64,000 bases of DNA from Gadus chalcogrammus (GCF_026213295.1 NC_079414.1:12702490-12766489), one strand, 5' to 3'. Positions 21,866 to 35,870 are shown, counted from the first letter of the stretch. Notes: a model not told the origin generated them from the letters alone. Numbers and translations: made by a program.

Positions 21866-24800
21866 TCAAAGCGAGAGGAGGGAGACGGCGACACCAATCC
21901 ACAGAAACGAAGACATAGTCATAGGGCGCCACCCGGTGGACGTTGTTTGAACTGCACTAGCAGTAGTAATGCCCGGCAGCGGCGCCAGCGTGGTGGGCTG
22001 TTCGATTTTCGCTTGTCCCCTGCAAGTGCCCACGTTCCCCGCCTGGTCCACAGCTACCAGCTCTACTGTCTGCGCACAGCAGGAGGCACTGAAGGTAACC
22101 ATGGTGAAGTTCTCTCCGGCTGCTCCAACCTGCTTGCTGGTGTTTAGCGTCCCGTTCCCCTGGCGGACGGAGACCGAGTCAATGCCGGTTCCGTTTGCCC
22201 CATCTGTCAACTGGGCGGAGAACTGCCACTGGGCGGAGCTACAGAGGGCGGAGCTGGAGGGACATGCGTCTGATATGGAGATCATCTGACACACGGGCCC
22301 CGAGACATCCGTCACCTGCGGCCGGGGACAAATATTTAAAGTTAGTGATTTATGGGAAATAAATTATCCAACACTCAGACATTAGCCAAACCACGTATTG
22401 CCGAAATAAGAACAACTATTGGCTTGAATAGACATAAAATCTGAAGGTTGAGGAGTTACCTTGGCAGCCAATGCGAGCCTCAGCACAGAGTAGTTGACGT
22501 CGGCGTCCTTAGCTGCTTCCACAGTCAGCGTCACGGCGCTCCCGCTCGCCGCGGTCCCTGGCACCGTCAGCTCCACCGTGCCGTTGGCTTTTCCCCCGTC
22601 GCCCAGGGTTACGGTGGCAGGCGCCGTGCTGGTGTAACCTTGGTCGTTGCTGACACGCACAGAGTACGTGCCGGTCGCGCTGGCGTTGACCACCCCGTCG
22701 GCGGTGGAGGAGACGGTGAAGGGGACTGAGATGGTGGAGCCCGGTTCTAATGAGGTGGCGTTGGCTTGGACCTTTAACCACACAAGTACACATTCAGGGT
22801 GAGCTGGTTCGGATGCCCGCTCACACTTGGGTTATTCTAAGCAACTGTTTGGTCACCACTACTAAATAATAATAATAATAATAATAATATGTTTATTTTA
22901 TATAGAGCCTTTCTCACACCAAGGTCGCTTTACAGATTCATGGGAGCACACACGGAGCAAGACTGCACAGCAAGAAGTACAACAACACAAATACAAATTA
23001 ATAATAAATACAGAGGTTCTATGCAGTGGTGGAAGAGGAGAAGTGAACTACATTCGATGGGACAATTTTTGGGTGTTAGCACGTGAGTGGCTGGAGTTAC
23101 TGAGGCTACACTGGAGGGGTGTGGTGGTGAGGTTGGGCTGGTCAGGAGGAGATGGAGTGCTCACAGAGACGGAGATGCTGGAAGTCTTGATCTGGGTGTT
23201 GGCCTGGCGTTGGAAGGTGCCGGGGGCTGACGTGGATCTTGAGGTGGTGCTAGCACTCTCTTCGCCCCTCAGACGCACCGAAAACTCCCCCTCTGGCATG
23301 TTGGGGAAGGTGACCAGGTAGTTACTGTTGCCCAGCGCCTGTGGAGGGCAGGAACCAAAACACTTGACTGAGGATTGATTGCATGGAGGTTTTATACACG
23401 AGTCAGGGTCGCTCAGTGGTTTGAAAAAGTGAGAGAAAAAAAAGTGGGAAACTCCAATTCCGCATTTTACCCGAATTGATCCATTGACCTGGCGTGACCC
23501 TGAGCCTTCGACCAGAGTGACCTCAGTGAGCTTTGCGGCGTCACTTCCTGTCACTGTCACTAGTAGGCTAGCATTGCCTCCTGGAGAAGAAAAGAGAAAT
23601 TGAGACTCAGCGGCTGGACACAAACTACAATGGAATTTAGATAGACAAAACATGCCACAACCAACCGGTTAGACTAACCAACAAGGCAGAAACACAGACC
23701 AGTTAGACCAACCAACCAGTCAGAAACACAGACAGATTAGAACAACCAACCAGTCAGAAATACAAACCAGTTAGACCAACCAGCAAGTCAGAAACACAGA
23801 CCAATAAGACCAACCAACCAGTCAGAAATACAAACCAGTTAGACCAACCAACCAGTCAGAAACACAGACAGATTAGAACAACCAACCAGTCAGATATACA
23901 AACCAGTTAGACCAACCAGCAAGTCAGAAACACAGACCAATAAGACCAACCAACCAGTCAGAAACACAGACCAGTTAGACCAACCAACCAGTCAGAAACA
24001 CAGACAGATTAGAACAACCAACCAGTCAGAAATACAAACCAGTTAGACCAACCAGCAAGTCAGAAACACAAACCAGCTAGACAAACCAACCAGTCAGAAA
24101 TACAAACCAGTTAGACCAACCAACCAGTCAGAAACACAGACAGATTAGAACAACCAACCAGTCAGAAATACAAACCAGTTAGACCAACCAGCAAGTCAGA
24201 AACACAGACCAATGAGACCAACCAACCAACAAGTCAGAAACATAAACCAGTTAGACCAACCAACCATTCAGAAACACAAACCAGATAGACCAACCAGCCA
24301 GTCGGTAACACAGACCAATTAGACCAACCAGCCAGTTGGAAACACTGACCAATAAGACCAACCAGTCAGTCGGATACACAAACCAATTAGACCAACCAGT
24401 CAGTCGGAAACACAAACCAGTTGTTAGACCAATCAACCAGTCAGAATCACAGACCAATTAGACAAACCAACCAGTCAGCAATACAAACCAGTTGGACAAA
24501 CCAACCAGTAAGAAATACAAACCAGTTTGACAAACCAACCAGTCAGAAACACAGACCAGTTAGACCAACCAACCAGTTTGAACACAAACCAGTTCATTTC
24601 CTTGAAGGTTTGGTTCCCACACCAGTGGAGGAGACAGCAGGGTTTCACCTGTGAGCGGGCGGCCCTCTTTCAGACTGTAGCCCCCGTGGCCTCCCTCATG
24701 CACCTCCATCAGGTTAAAGATGAAGTTCACTGAACTTTGACCTGGAACAGACCCAGCCCGACATAGCCCATTGCTTAAATAGTGGGACATCTGGATCGGA

Positions 24801-27800
24801 ATGGCTTAAAATGGCTTGACCAATCAATGAAATGCTGAGTAGACAGGATGTATACCGTTACACCCTAATGCTTCATTGATTGGTTGATAATCTATGGCTT
24901 GTGGGCCAATTGTGGGCTTGAAAATCTTACCAGTGACTTTGAGCGAGTAGGGATCATTGGAATTAACCGCTATCTCCCATAATCCCGTCTGATTGTCAGT
25001 GTGGAGGCTGAAGCGTCTCAGGTTGCCCACGGTGGAGAAGGTTCCCAATGGGCCGCTGGGCTGGCTGGAGTCCTGGGAGGTACCTGCACAACAGGTACAC
25101 ACAGTATAGTACAGAGCCGGCAAAAGTGCTCCAGATTTAAGGCCCAATCCCATTCATACCCCTTACCCCTCCCCAGACATGCCGTGGTACCTGAGGAGCT
25201 TGTGAGGTTAAAGGTGAGGGAAGCAGCTCCTGTGATATAGGCAGTCAGGTTTCTCATGGATCCGTCCACCTGGAAGCTGAAGGTGTCTGGCTTCCCTGGC
25301 TTCCTTATAGCCTGGATCAGTGTGACCTGCCATAGTGAGAGCAACAGAACAGGGGTTCAGCTCAACACACTGCTCATCTGGTCCACTACTGAATGGAGTA
25401 CCGTTCAGTATGAAGTTCTGCACATAGCAGAAACCTTCATGTGTAGGCTTCATTGTGCGAGTGCTAGCTAAAGTCTACACTTGCTGCAATGCAAGGTGTT
25501 CAAGCACCTTCTTTCAAGTGGTTTGAAACAGGTTTAAATTGTTTGTACTGCAGGTTGTGCTGGTATTGCAGGTTGATAGGTAACTGAACTGCCGAAGGTT
25601 GCAAGGTTGATGTCTTTCCAAAACCTTACTAGGTTACAAACATACAATTGATTTCTGTTAAAATCTCCCCTATTGTACATGTAGCTAGGTTGCCAAAATA
25701 GCAACCACTGCTTGGCAGGTTACGTTTATGCTGCAGTTTGTTTGGTTTCTGTTCTACCCCCGCCAAGTTGTGTTCGTGCCGCAGGTTTCTAGGTTACAAT
25801 CGTACCACAGCGGGGGCTGAAAAGTCTTCTATGACGCTAGTGGCCAGGGTCAGGTCTGACTTGGTGACCTCTATGGCCAGTCCTCCAGAGGCCTGAGCCA
25901 GCTCCCGGTACAGCTGGACATCTAATTGGCTCATGACCCGCAGAGTCCCTCCCTGAGCCTCACGGCGGCGCCGTCGACTGGCCGTTACATCTGTCAACAT
26001 GAAGGTCACCTGGAAGTGGGAACAATATGAAAAAGTACAGTCTTGGAGTTGGACAATCAACAGTGCCCCATGCAATCACAGATGAACCACTAACAAAGAG
26101 ACACGGATAAGACAGCCAGACAGACAGACAGACAGACAGCCAGACTTACCACAGACTTGGAGCTCTCTATGAGGGCAGTGATGGCACCTTTTAGGTGTGT
26201 GTCTTTTGCAGGAGCGTCAGTGAAGACGAAGATCTCAGAGGAGGGAGGAGCTGCCGCCAGGGCCAGCTGGTCGCAGGGACAGGAAACACGGACCAATGAA
26301 AACTTGTTAGAAGGTAGTTGGCATGCCTCACAGACCATCAGGTACTCAAGATGGAGAAGAAAGAAAAATATTAATGAAAGAACAATGAAGACGTCAAAAG
26401 ACGCAACAAGCAACTTGTTTCAAACAGCTCCATCAAATTTTCTTCTCGCTACAGAGTTATTATTTTATGGGACACTGCCGAGACTCTAGTGACAGCATGA
26501 ATGAACTGCTTTTACCTTTTTAGTCCTAAAAACGATTCAGTATTCAGTCAGTATTTGTTCCCATTATCAGTAGGAATGCACCAAGCTAGTAACCTTTCAT
26601 GGCTGATACTGCTTTCATAAACAGTGGGGGGTTTAAAACATAAGTACACTAGATTTATTGGTAGATGCCCTTTTCACGGCATCTACCAATACATTTGGAC
26701 CGTGTACATGGGAGGCTGATATTTAAACTAACAATTGCAAACCTAACAGTTAGATATTTGTCTTAATAATATCTCTAATGGATTGGGTGTGTCCACACCA
26801 GAATATTTTTTTGCACCCAAATATCTGCAGTCTATCTATATGCTTCCACATATCCTGAATCGTATTGATTTTATGAATATATGAATATATGGAACATATA
26901 TATATGTATATATATAATATACGAGTCCCACCTGCAGTCCGGACAGGCTGAGTTCTGGTGTATCTCCTCCTCCAGATGCTGTCAGCCGGTTGATGTTTGC
27001 TTTGAACACATCTGCATCTGTTGTGATGAACAACGGGCCAAAACCTGGACATCACAAAGGTGAATGAATATTAGTTTCATGGTTACGGTTGGTTGAAATT
27101 GGTCATACAGCCAGCCAGACAGACAGACAACCAGACAGTGAGACAGGCAGACAGACAGTGAGACAGGCAGACAGACAGATTGACAGGTAGCCCGGCAGAC
27201 CAACACCCAGGCAGCCAGACAGAGACCTGGATCGTTGAAGGGGACCAGGATGTAGGCTGAGGGTTCCTCCTGTGTTCCTCTCTTGCTGTCTATGATGGAG
27301 AAGGACACCCGCTTGGCCTCGGCGATGTCATCGCTCATGCTGCCCGTGGTGTCGATGACGAAGCACAGCACAGAAGACTGGGAGAGGCCCATCAACCTGG
27401 GCCAGAGCAGAGCAGGGGAGCACGGATGTAGAACACAGCCACCTCAAGGGTTCGGGTCACCCCCGATTCAGAACAAAACCCCTGGGTTAGCGGAAAGCGT
27501 CGCGCAATTTCACACACGTCCATTTCAAACCAGCTCCGTCTTCGCTCGCTTCAGACGGCTGTCCGATCGAGCCAAAGTGAACTGAAACGTGTCCCAACAT
27601 GGCTGCCTGAAGTGTCAGCCGCAACGCTCCTGGTGCTGGATACTATTAGATCCAATTTAACCACTATTCACTACCAGCCTCAAGGCTTGTCGAAGGCTGG
27701 GGAAGTCTTTTTGTATGGCGGCTGCCGCAATACAGACACCATGTAGAGCGCTTTACAGTAGGCAGGAATCACATTTAAGGAAAAGCATTTAAAGAGATTT

Positions 27801-30800
27801 AAGGGACAATCATTAAAAGACATTCTTTTACAAGAGAAACGTACAATTATAAGATTAATTTATTTATTAAGTATAAGAAGTTATATAGATAACAAAAAAT
27901 GTATCAAAGTTTGAGCACTAGTTTGTAGTATATCGTATTGAGGCAGACCGCAATGTTCTGAATACTTTTACCTAAGGGTGTGCTCCAGTATCTGGAGACT
28001 CCCTTAAAAACATTACATGGAAATTGAACCTTGCAAACCTATTACATAGATTATCAGATTATTAGTGCTATTAGTGCTATTTAAATAACTTGCAGACTAC
28101 ATACGCTACATTATATTACATTTAATGTATCTAATGTATATACAATAGCAGAAGCTTTTGTCCAAAGAGAATTACAGTAAATGCATTCAACAATGAAGAC
28201 ATACCTCAAAAAGTGCAAGAATCGTTTCGGTGCATAAAATAAACCAAATAAGCTCAGTGCTACATCGTAGAAACCAGAGCTAGAGGCCGATAGAGAGATA
28301 AATTGCTCGCATTTTTTCAATTGTATTTAGCTGCTAGCGTTCCCCACGCCTTACCGCAGGAAGTTCTTGTCCCCCACCGCCAATCGGATGTCCTCCAGCA
28401 GCTCTACGGTGGCGTCGACGGCCAGGGCGGCGGCCTGGTGGTGCAGGGCCCCGTGGGGGGATCCGGGGTCATCCTTGTTGATCCCGCCCACCGGGTCCCG
28501 CCGGCTGGCCCAGTCAAACGCCCCACCATGGCTGCACTTACCTGGTGGGGAAACGTGGGGTTGATCAGACGTGATCTGCTGGGATCGGTCTGATTGGCTC
28601 AAAATGGGTTCTGCATGGTGATGCCATGGGTGGTGATGCTCTACCCAGGTGTGCCAGGCGTCGGCCTCTCATGAGGTGCTATTGGGTCTTCCGCCTGACC
28701 GTGAGTGGCATTTGAGAGGGTCAAGAGTGGGTTGGGTGTTGACGCCATGAAAGGGTAAGTCCTAAATTACCTAACAGTCTAGTGGTTGGGTACCTGCTGG
28801 CTTGGCTGAGGAGAACACGTTGAAGTAGCCAGACGTGAGGAGTCCCTGTTGCAGAACATCTGGCAGGATGTTGTCGGTGCAGTCCCCGTCGATGCAGTTC
28901 CGACAGGTTGGGACGCTCAAGCCTAGTGTGAGTTTAGGAGAACACTTCAACTTTGAATGGTGTTGAACCAAAGACACATTCCTCTTTTAAGAGTCAAACT
29001 GCTCAAGTGTGGGTATCGTTGGAATACAGGATAACAACTATTGGTAAAGCCTTTTATACCTGTAGTGTATTGCAGTCTTATAAGGCGTTGGTTGGTGGAA
29101 TACCATTTGGCTTGTTTTGCCATGTTTAACACTTACTATCCTCCTATGTATTTGTTCACCCAGTTTGTTTTGGCCCATGAAGACTTTGTGTAAACGTGAT
29201 GCTTCTTCAAACCCTAGTTGTGGGGCCAGGAGGGCTGCCTACCTGCCAGGTTTTCCAGCTGTTGGTCTGGCCTGATGAGGGTGCTGTACGGGGCTTTGTT
29301 CCCCAGCTCTACCCAGTTACTGTGGCTGTAGAAGTCCTGGGAGAAGAATTAAAGATTACAGCGGGGCTCTACCAGCAAAACATGCTCACCATACCTCGAG
29401 TCATCATCCCATCCTAGCCCAACAATCATTCCTCCCCCCTTCCCTCCATCTCTCCACCCTCCATGCATCAATCCACCCCCCCACTATGCCACCATCTTAC
29501 CAACCCCATCCATCCAGCCACCCCTCCACCTACCACCAACTTACCAAACCCATCCATCCATCCAGCCACCCCTCCACCTACCACCAACTTACCAACCCCA
29601 TCCATCCATCCACTGGCTCTTCCATCCTTCCCTCACTCCCTCTAGCCCACCTGTAGTGTGTGACAGACGAATCCCAGGTTGAGCCTTCCAGCCACAAAGT
29701 ACCCCAGCTCCACGCTGGCCTTCACTGCAGACACGCCTATAAGCAGAAATGAACCGCTAGACCCGTTCCTACCACCCTTTGCATTGATGTTCTGTTGTGA
29801 TTATTCCTTCAAACCAGTTGTAGGGATTTATTCGTAGTGTCTTGTAATGGCAGGAATTAGTATGAATGAAATGACTCTTAGGGTGCACTCACACTAGGCC
29901 ATCTGGCCGTGGCCGTTTTCGCACCTAACCGTGCTCAAATCTGCCAGTGTGAGTGTGGCCAGTCTGGCCAGGCCGGGCCAATTTGACATTTGTCTGGAGC
30001 AGTGACGTTAAATTCGGGCTCATGGGTAATGTAGTAGATATCACGGACACAATTAGAAGTTATATTATGAAGCACAGATTCTCAGTAGTTAAGGTAAACA
30101 TTTACACTAAATGGTTTAACAGGGAGAAAAATTCTCCCCTCAACAGTTATTCTAATGGGTTGAATATGGGGGCAATCTGGAAGGAACCAAATGGCACACA
30201 GATTATTCTGACACACTCCTATAGCCCATACTTCCTGCCCCTATACCTAATGTTATGACATCACGTCCTCCCTGGAACGCCTCGTCGTCGAAGTGGAACC
30301 TTTCGTCCAGCGCCAGCACCACGTCTATTGCGGCATTGCTCAGGTATATGTTGGTGATGGCCGTCTGGAACCTGTCGGTCGAGAGGAGCGTGGATCCGCT
30401 CGTGGAGCACGCCCGCTGCACCTCGGAGATCGTCAAGCTGTCGTCTATCTGAGGAGCGGGAAAAATAGAGACTCAGGAGGGGAAAAACTACAAACTGAGG
30501 AGCGGGGAAACTACTAACTGAGGAGCAGGAAAACTAAAAACTGAGGAGCAGGAAAACTACAAACTGGGGAGCGGGTCAACTATAAACTGAGGAGTGGGTA
30601 AACTACTAACTGAGGGGCGGGCAAATAACAAACTGGAGATCCGATAAACTAAAAACTGAGAACCGATAGCTACAAAGTAAAAAGAAAACCAGGGGAGTAG
30701 AGGACTACAAATAAAAAAGAGATAAAAGTAATGATGGGAACTGCAGACCAAGAAAACCCTAAGAGTCAGGGCCCTATACATATATTTAGTCATTGCTAAG

Positions 30801-31844
30801 ATGAAACCCCATTTATAATTTCCCAATCTGGAAAAAGTAATGCACGCTTTCATCACATCACGGCTGGATAACTGCAACTCCCTTTACCTAGGATTCCCTC
30901 AATCACTCCTCTTGTGCCTTCAGATGGTCCAGAACTCTGCAGCAAGGCTGCTGACTGGATCCAGAAAGTTGGATCATATTACCCCCATCCTAGCATCCCT
31001 CCACTGGCTGCCATCCAGCACAGAATTCATTTTAAAACCCTACTTAAATGGCCTGGCCCCGCCCTAGAGCTCATCCACCACCAATCAGCTCCCAGGTCCC
31101 TTAGATCATGTAGAATTGGTCTCCCGTACGTTCCACGCGCTAGGAATGAACTACCGCCTTAAATTAGAGACGCTCCTTCCGTAACCATTTTTAAATCTAG
31201 GCTCAAAACACACCTCTTCTCCCTGGCCTTTCCTCCTCTTTTATGATATGTTGTTATTTTTACGTTTTTCATGTACTCTCTATGTGTGTGGTATGTGTTC
31301 TTTTACATGTTTCTTTGCACCATGTACGGCACTTTGGCCAGTGAAAACTGCTTTTAAATGTGCCTTATAAATATATTTTTCTTACATACTTCCTATATAT
31401 TATGATTTAATATGAATATAAAAACGATAAATAGAAATCAGTTCAGAAATGGAAACCTACAATTGTTTTTCACTCAGAAAAACTGCAGCTCCCCTGTTTC
31501 CTTATATTTGTTTAAAGGCCAGTCTTTCTCTCTCTACTATGGCGAGAACAGGTCAAAGAAGTCAATGCGGCGTCTGTACTGTATGTACTGTATATATGTC
31601 TATGGTGAGGACCCTCGGCTCCCATAAGAATACCCACCGTCAGGCTGAAGTCTCGGCCCTCTGCGGAGGCCAACGCCCGGCACACCTCGGCTGACTTGTA
31701 GAGCAACGCCCTCTGTGTGATCTCAAGGTGAGTGGAGGAATCTCCCACCAAAGAGAAGAGAGGCTGGAAGCAGAGCGCTGAGGACCACAGGAAGGAGAAC
31801 AACACCAGGGGGGGAATAAGGGAGCATGTGTGTGTGGAGGTCAT
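21866..31844 (-). CDS. vwa7: von Willebrand factor A domain-containing protein 7-like
   Basis: The gene can be assembled from 17 exons: 31638-31844, 30247-30448, 29651-29736, 29243-29336, 28794-28922, 28355-28541, 27227-27396, 26932-27044, 26150-26266, 25806-26009, 25191-25326, 24931-25083, 24649-24741, 23471-23580, 23165-23338, 22460-22771 and 21866-22315. All junctions are GT-AG, phases agree throughout, and the sum is 2937 bp (978 codons plus stop). The protein starts with a signal peptide (LVLFSFLW core). The N-terminal region contains CRNCIDGDC. The VWA domain begins near residue 305 with the MIDAS motif DTTGS and later TDAPAKD. Repeated beta-rich segments follow, and the end is a short hydrophobic tail ([11 protein letters not shown]) that could be a GPI-anchor or membrane signal. 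It matches fish VWA7-like proteins as I remember them; its molecular role is poorly known. Confidence 0.93.
23640..24605. repeat. About 34-bp minisatellite in vwa7 intron
   Basis: About 28 tandem units resembling CCAGTTAGACCAACCAACCA plus GTCAGAAACACAGA. Higher-order alternation of ACAGATTAGAAC and CCAGTTAGACC units is visible. It fills the intron between exons 24649-24741 and 23471-23580. Confidence 0.93.
27110..27215. repeat. CAGACAGA-type short tandem repeats in vwa7 intron
   Basis: Degenerate CAGACAGACAG tracts lie in the intron after the first VWA exon; a similar run is at 26118-26142 in another vwa7 intron. Confidence 0.8.
29440..29645. repeat. CCATCCATCCA/CCACC-rich tandem repeat in vwa7 intron
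   Basis: Three imperfect copies of a roughly 60-bp unit with CCCCTCCACCTACCACCAAC lie between exons 29651-29736 and 29243-29336. Confidence 0.8.
30465..30665. repeat. GAGGAGCGGGAAAACTAC tandem repeat in vwa7 intron 1
   Basis: About nine degenerate units of roughly 22-24 bp with the core AACTGAGGAGCGGG, just 5' of exon 30247-30448. Confidence 0.8.
30838..31260 (+). mobile_element. 3' fragment of a non-LTR retrotransposon (RT C-terminus)
   Basis: Broken frames read [20 protein letters not shown], then [20 protein letters not shown] and HWLP. Later pieces resemble PRARNELP and [14 protein letters not shown]. These are typical of the end of L2/Rex1/CR1-like reverse transcriptases. Frame changes and stops show it is dead. 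It sits in vwa7 intron 1 on the opposite strand. Confidence 0.8.
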
Positions 31845-32383
31845 GATGAAGGAGGAGGAGGTGGGCTGGAGACGGAGAGAGCCCTGAGTGGAAGATACAC
31901 AGTGTCCCGTTCGGGGGATTTCCGAAACTATCCAGGCGGGAGATCCGTTGGTATGGCCTTTCGGGATCTGAACGGCTTTGTTAACCAGGCGCAACGAGCT
32001 AGAGTGGCTACACCTGCGGAGAGAGAGAGACAGTCAGAGAGAAACATAACACAGACCAATACTTTTACAATAAGATGGAAACTGTAAAAACTAATAAATG
32101 CAATATATCAATATATATATATTTATTAATTGATTAGAAAATATAATAAATGTTATAATCTTCTAACCCTCTTCTTCTTAGCAAACAGGTACATATGTTA
32201 CAGAACATAACTGAATAATCCTAATTGTGTGATTATTTTATGTAAATGAACTCACCTAATACATAAATAAAAAAATGCTGACATTGTTGTGTCCAATGGT
32301 TCATACGACCAGTACCACAGCATTATTCAGGGTAAGGAAGCCTAATGCTGAAGTGAGTTGCTGAGCGATCAACTAAACTTACC
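31845..32383 (-). promoter_or_regulatory. Probable vwa7 5' UTR intron and exon borders
   Basis: On the minus strand a strong acceptor (pyrimidine-rich TCTCTCTCC then GCAG) precedes 32013, and a donor CAAG|GTAAG follows the sequence ending at 32383. A non-coding first exon ending at 32383 spliced to 32013 would give a 5' UTR leading to ATG 31844. This is inferred from splice consensus only. Confidence 0.5.
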
Positions 32384-32499
32384 TTGAAGTTCTTCTTTTG
32401 TGGTGCTGATTTGATCCTGTCACCGTAATGTATTTTAAGTGTCCGAGGAACGGACCAACCCAGACCTGTCCGTTCAAGAGGTGTACGAGGGACAGACTG

Positions 32500-32790
32500 G
32501 CCTCAGGTGAGTTTGTGTGTACAGTTTTGAGAGAGAGAGAAAGAGAAAGAGAAAGAGAGAGAGAGAGAGATAGAGATAAAGAGAGTATGTGGAAGACAAT
32601 GAGGTGCATGTTTGTTTTCTGAGTGTGGGTCATGGTTGACAACCAGCTCCACATCACAACCAGGTGAGTTTGTGTGTACAGTTTTGAGAGAGAGAGAGAG
32701 AGAGAGAGAGTATGTGGAAGACAATGAGGTGCGTGTTTGCTTTCTGAGTGTGGGTCATGGTTGACAACCAGCCCCACATCACAACCATTT
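32500..32790. repeat. Tandem duplication with (GA)n core
   Basis: Two units of about 130-150 bp share GTGAGTTTGTGTGTACAG, a GAGAGA run and GTGTGGAAGACAATGAGGTG-like sequence. They differ mainly in GA tract length and purity. Confidence 0.8.
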
Positions 32791-33917
32791 CCAGCCCTTA
32801 GTGATTTTTTCATTTACCTATGTGTTTTTTAAATAAATGGTATTTAAATATTAACAATTGTGTTATTTTTGTGCTTTTTATAAATATAAATCAATATCAA
32901 TATCTGATAATTTTAAAATATCCATAACTTTGGCTTGATATGTAAACGTTTTGAGAGAGAGATAGAGAGAGAGATATATGAAGGACTGCTGGGATGACTC
33001 GCTAGACCACACACACACACCAGCTGAATTTGCAATATAATGACAGTGAGACACGTGCGAGGGAGAGAGAAGATTTGGAGAAGCTTTACAAAAAAGAAAA
33101 TGCTATGTGAAGCAATGAATCAAAACAACCATGACATTTTGTAATGCTAACTAGCAAGCTCACTGAAACGCTAACAATGGGGAAGAGACTTACTGCAAAG
33201 AGAGAAATATCTGATCAGGGCAAATTACACCACCCCCCCCCCTGTCTTCATTACTAAGACCAAAAGAAAACAATCATTCTATTTAGTTATAACACTTTAA
33301 TATTAGCTTAAACAATGAAACGTTTTTGGCTTTATAGTTTAGGGACAAGGGTTAGCTATTTGTTTAGTCTTTTCTTCTTTTTATGGAGACGTCGGATATG
33401 GAGGGAAGTTTGAATATTTGGGGTGCCATTGCCCACCCGTGCGCATGCCTTTCGGCATCCATCAGTTGGATGGAATGACACCTAAGATAAGATAAGACTT
33501 TATTGGAATATATTAAATGGAATGATGATAAAATGCTCATCAACCGCAGCTAGTGCATATGTATCACCTTTGTACAACGTGAATTGTCACACACAAAAAC
33601 ACACACAAAAACATGCATACAAACACACACAGAAACACACGTATGAACACACACAAAAACACACAAAATGTTTCACCCGTGAGAAACATTCCATGTGTGA
33701 ATCAAAGTGTGCACACCCTGGTGTGTCAAGAGGACCCCGCCCCACTGTCACTGTAACTGCCGCACATTGTTTGTTTATTGGGTGTCAAGCAACTATGTTG
33801 CGAGACAACCTATTGTTTTTGTATGAATTCCCAACACAGTCTCACTCCCTACTCGTCAAATGTGTGACGCATGGCCACGGATCCCTGGCGTCGATTTCCG
33901 ACGAAAAATTGGTTCCT
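32791..33917. other. Non-genic stretch
   Basis: AT-rich sequence with a short C-run near 33230 and CACACAAAAACA-type repeats at 33588-33668. No coding segment or transposon end is recognised. Confidence 0.55.
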
Positions 33918-34366
33918 TTTTGGCGCGTTTTCACTGCAGGGTGCGGATCGGGTCGCGTTTCCACCGCCAAAATTGGGCGTGACCTAGACTTAGCCGTACC
34001 CGTTTTGGCCTCGTTTTCAGGACTCCTCCGTTGGGGTACTGAAAACGAGACGAGACGCCTGAAAGGGTCCCGGGAAATTCTAGCTACACATACACACCCC
34101 CTCCGTTGATTGGTCGACAGAATCATCACTTCCGGGTGACGCGGGGATAAAAACAAACAAACAGTAGCCTTGAGGTAATTATTATTTACAATTAACATGT
34201 CACGTAAAACGCTTGCTTGGGCGAACAAGTAGGTGGAGATGTTCGTCTGCATTCCTTTGGGAGGAAGACGTTGTTTACGATGTTTACGTAGCTGCCGCGG
34301 CGATCGACATCCGGCCTACCACAAAGGGTACTGTCGGCAGTGGAAACGCGACCTCGGAACTGAGCT

Positions 34367-35870
34367 GGGCCCCGTTTCCCGATAACGATGGATCTTCGCT
34401 CGTACGATCATTCTCCCGATGGATCTTGCGATCCATCGATAATTTCTTTGGAGCGTTTCCCGAAACTCCTCTTAACGTGAACGCGCATTCGCTGCACTCA
34501 CGACGTCGTAGGATTGTAACTGTCTACTGACACGGTGCTGAAATGGGCTCCGTAGGAGGGGGAGACGCAGGAATGTCGCAGGAAAATTGTTTTAAAAAGG
34601 GTTAAAATATATCCCCATCAAGGACAGCAGAGTAGCCTACGAAAAAAATAGACTGCAATTATATGAATGCTAAAGACATTAAAACACAATTGATTAGGCT
34701 TAAACCGACATATATCAGTCCTAATCCTGAATGCACTGTGCGTTTCACGGCATTTCCCCCCCTGAAATAATTCCATATGACAAAAAATTAAAAATAGCTT
34801 GTGTGACAACTACATTTATCTTAATGGGCTGATTTCTGAAACATGCTTTGCGCAGCAAAGAGAGCCGACTTAATCTGATTCCGCATAAGGGTTTCCTTGA
34901 TTGATAATTTCATTTGCTATAAAAGCCCCTCCGGAAATAGGGTAAGGTATGTATTGATGAGGAATACAACGAATCCCACCGTCTGGCCCGGTGCATCGTT
35001 GAGCGCACGATCGGGAGGTGGAAGTTGCGCTTTAGATGCCTTCACATGTCAGGCGGAGGGCTCCAGTTTTCTCCAGCCAAGTCATGCGCCGTGATTTGTG
35101 TGACGGCTATGTTGCACAACATTGCAGCTAAGACTGGGGTGGCATTGCTTGAACCGGAGGACGTTGAGGACGATGACGATGAGGAAGATCGGTGTGAGGA
35201 CGGCCTCCCTCATAACTACGCGGCTGGTTTTCATGCGCGTCGAATAATGATTTAGACTTTTTTTTAACCCCCTCCACCCTCCCTCATGTCACTAAACATT
35301 CCCGTCAACGTGACCAATCCCCACCATATCCCAGCCTTTTGCCTGCTCCTTTGTTTTTTATAATTTTTTTTATTTCTTTATTTTCTTATTTTTTTTAATT
35401 TGTTTAATTTAATTTATTTTTTACATTGTTTTATGCTACGTTTTATGAGTAGCCTATGTCAGTCTGCACAAATCCCCCCACTTTCTCTCACACATTTTGA
35501 GTGCCCTGCCTGCGCAAACATTTTCTGGACTGTCCCGTTTTATTTTGGCCATTTGAACATCTTTATTAATAAATTAATTAATAATCTTTATTAATTACCA
35601 AACTAAGAACATAAAGGCGCAATGCGTTTTAATAAAACGCATCCAATAGACGGAATGTCCGATGGTGTCGCCACTGAGGCTATAGCTGACGATGCTCTTA
35701 GCGTCCTACGAGTACCTACGAGCACCCCTGGAGTACTCGTTAGCTACGAGCGTTTTCAAGACGTTCGTTCCCCACGATGCTTTCGGGAAACGCGGTGAAA
35801 ACTCTACGATGCCCTTTCGACGCACTTCACGATCCACTTAGGTTAACGACGCTTTCGGGAAACGGGGCCC
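34367..35870 (+). mobile_element. PIF/Harbinger relic with GGGCCCCGTTTCCCG ends
   Basis: The left end GGGCCCCGTTTCCCGATAACG and the right end CGCTTTCGGGAAACGGGGCCC (with small differences) form terminal inverted repeats. The element is about 1.5 kb and encodes only a transposase C-terminus. No clear 3-bp target duplication is seen. Confidence 0.72.
34960..35255 (+). pseudogene. HARBI1-type transposase, C-terminal fragment
   Basis: The frame contains YNESHRLARCIVERTIG, where the Glu of ERTIG is the third catalytic residue of the HARBI1-type DDE domain. RFRCLH, SGGGLQFSPAKSC, VTAMLHNIA and an acidic tail ending AAGFHARR follow before the TGA stop. The first two catalytic Asp residues and the helix-turn-helix region are missing, so it cannot act as a transposase. 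The frame is otherwise open to its natural end. Confidence 0.82.

Noticed and set aside
24251..24457. Minus-strand Trp/Leu-rich repeat peptide
   Set aside because: Read-through of the intronic minisatellite of vwa7.
33842..34252. 136-residue minus-strand frame
   Set aside because: Lies in the foldback shell of a transposon, no motif, no splice support.
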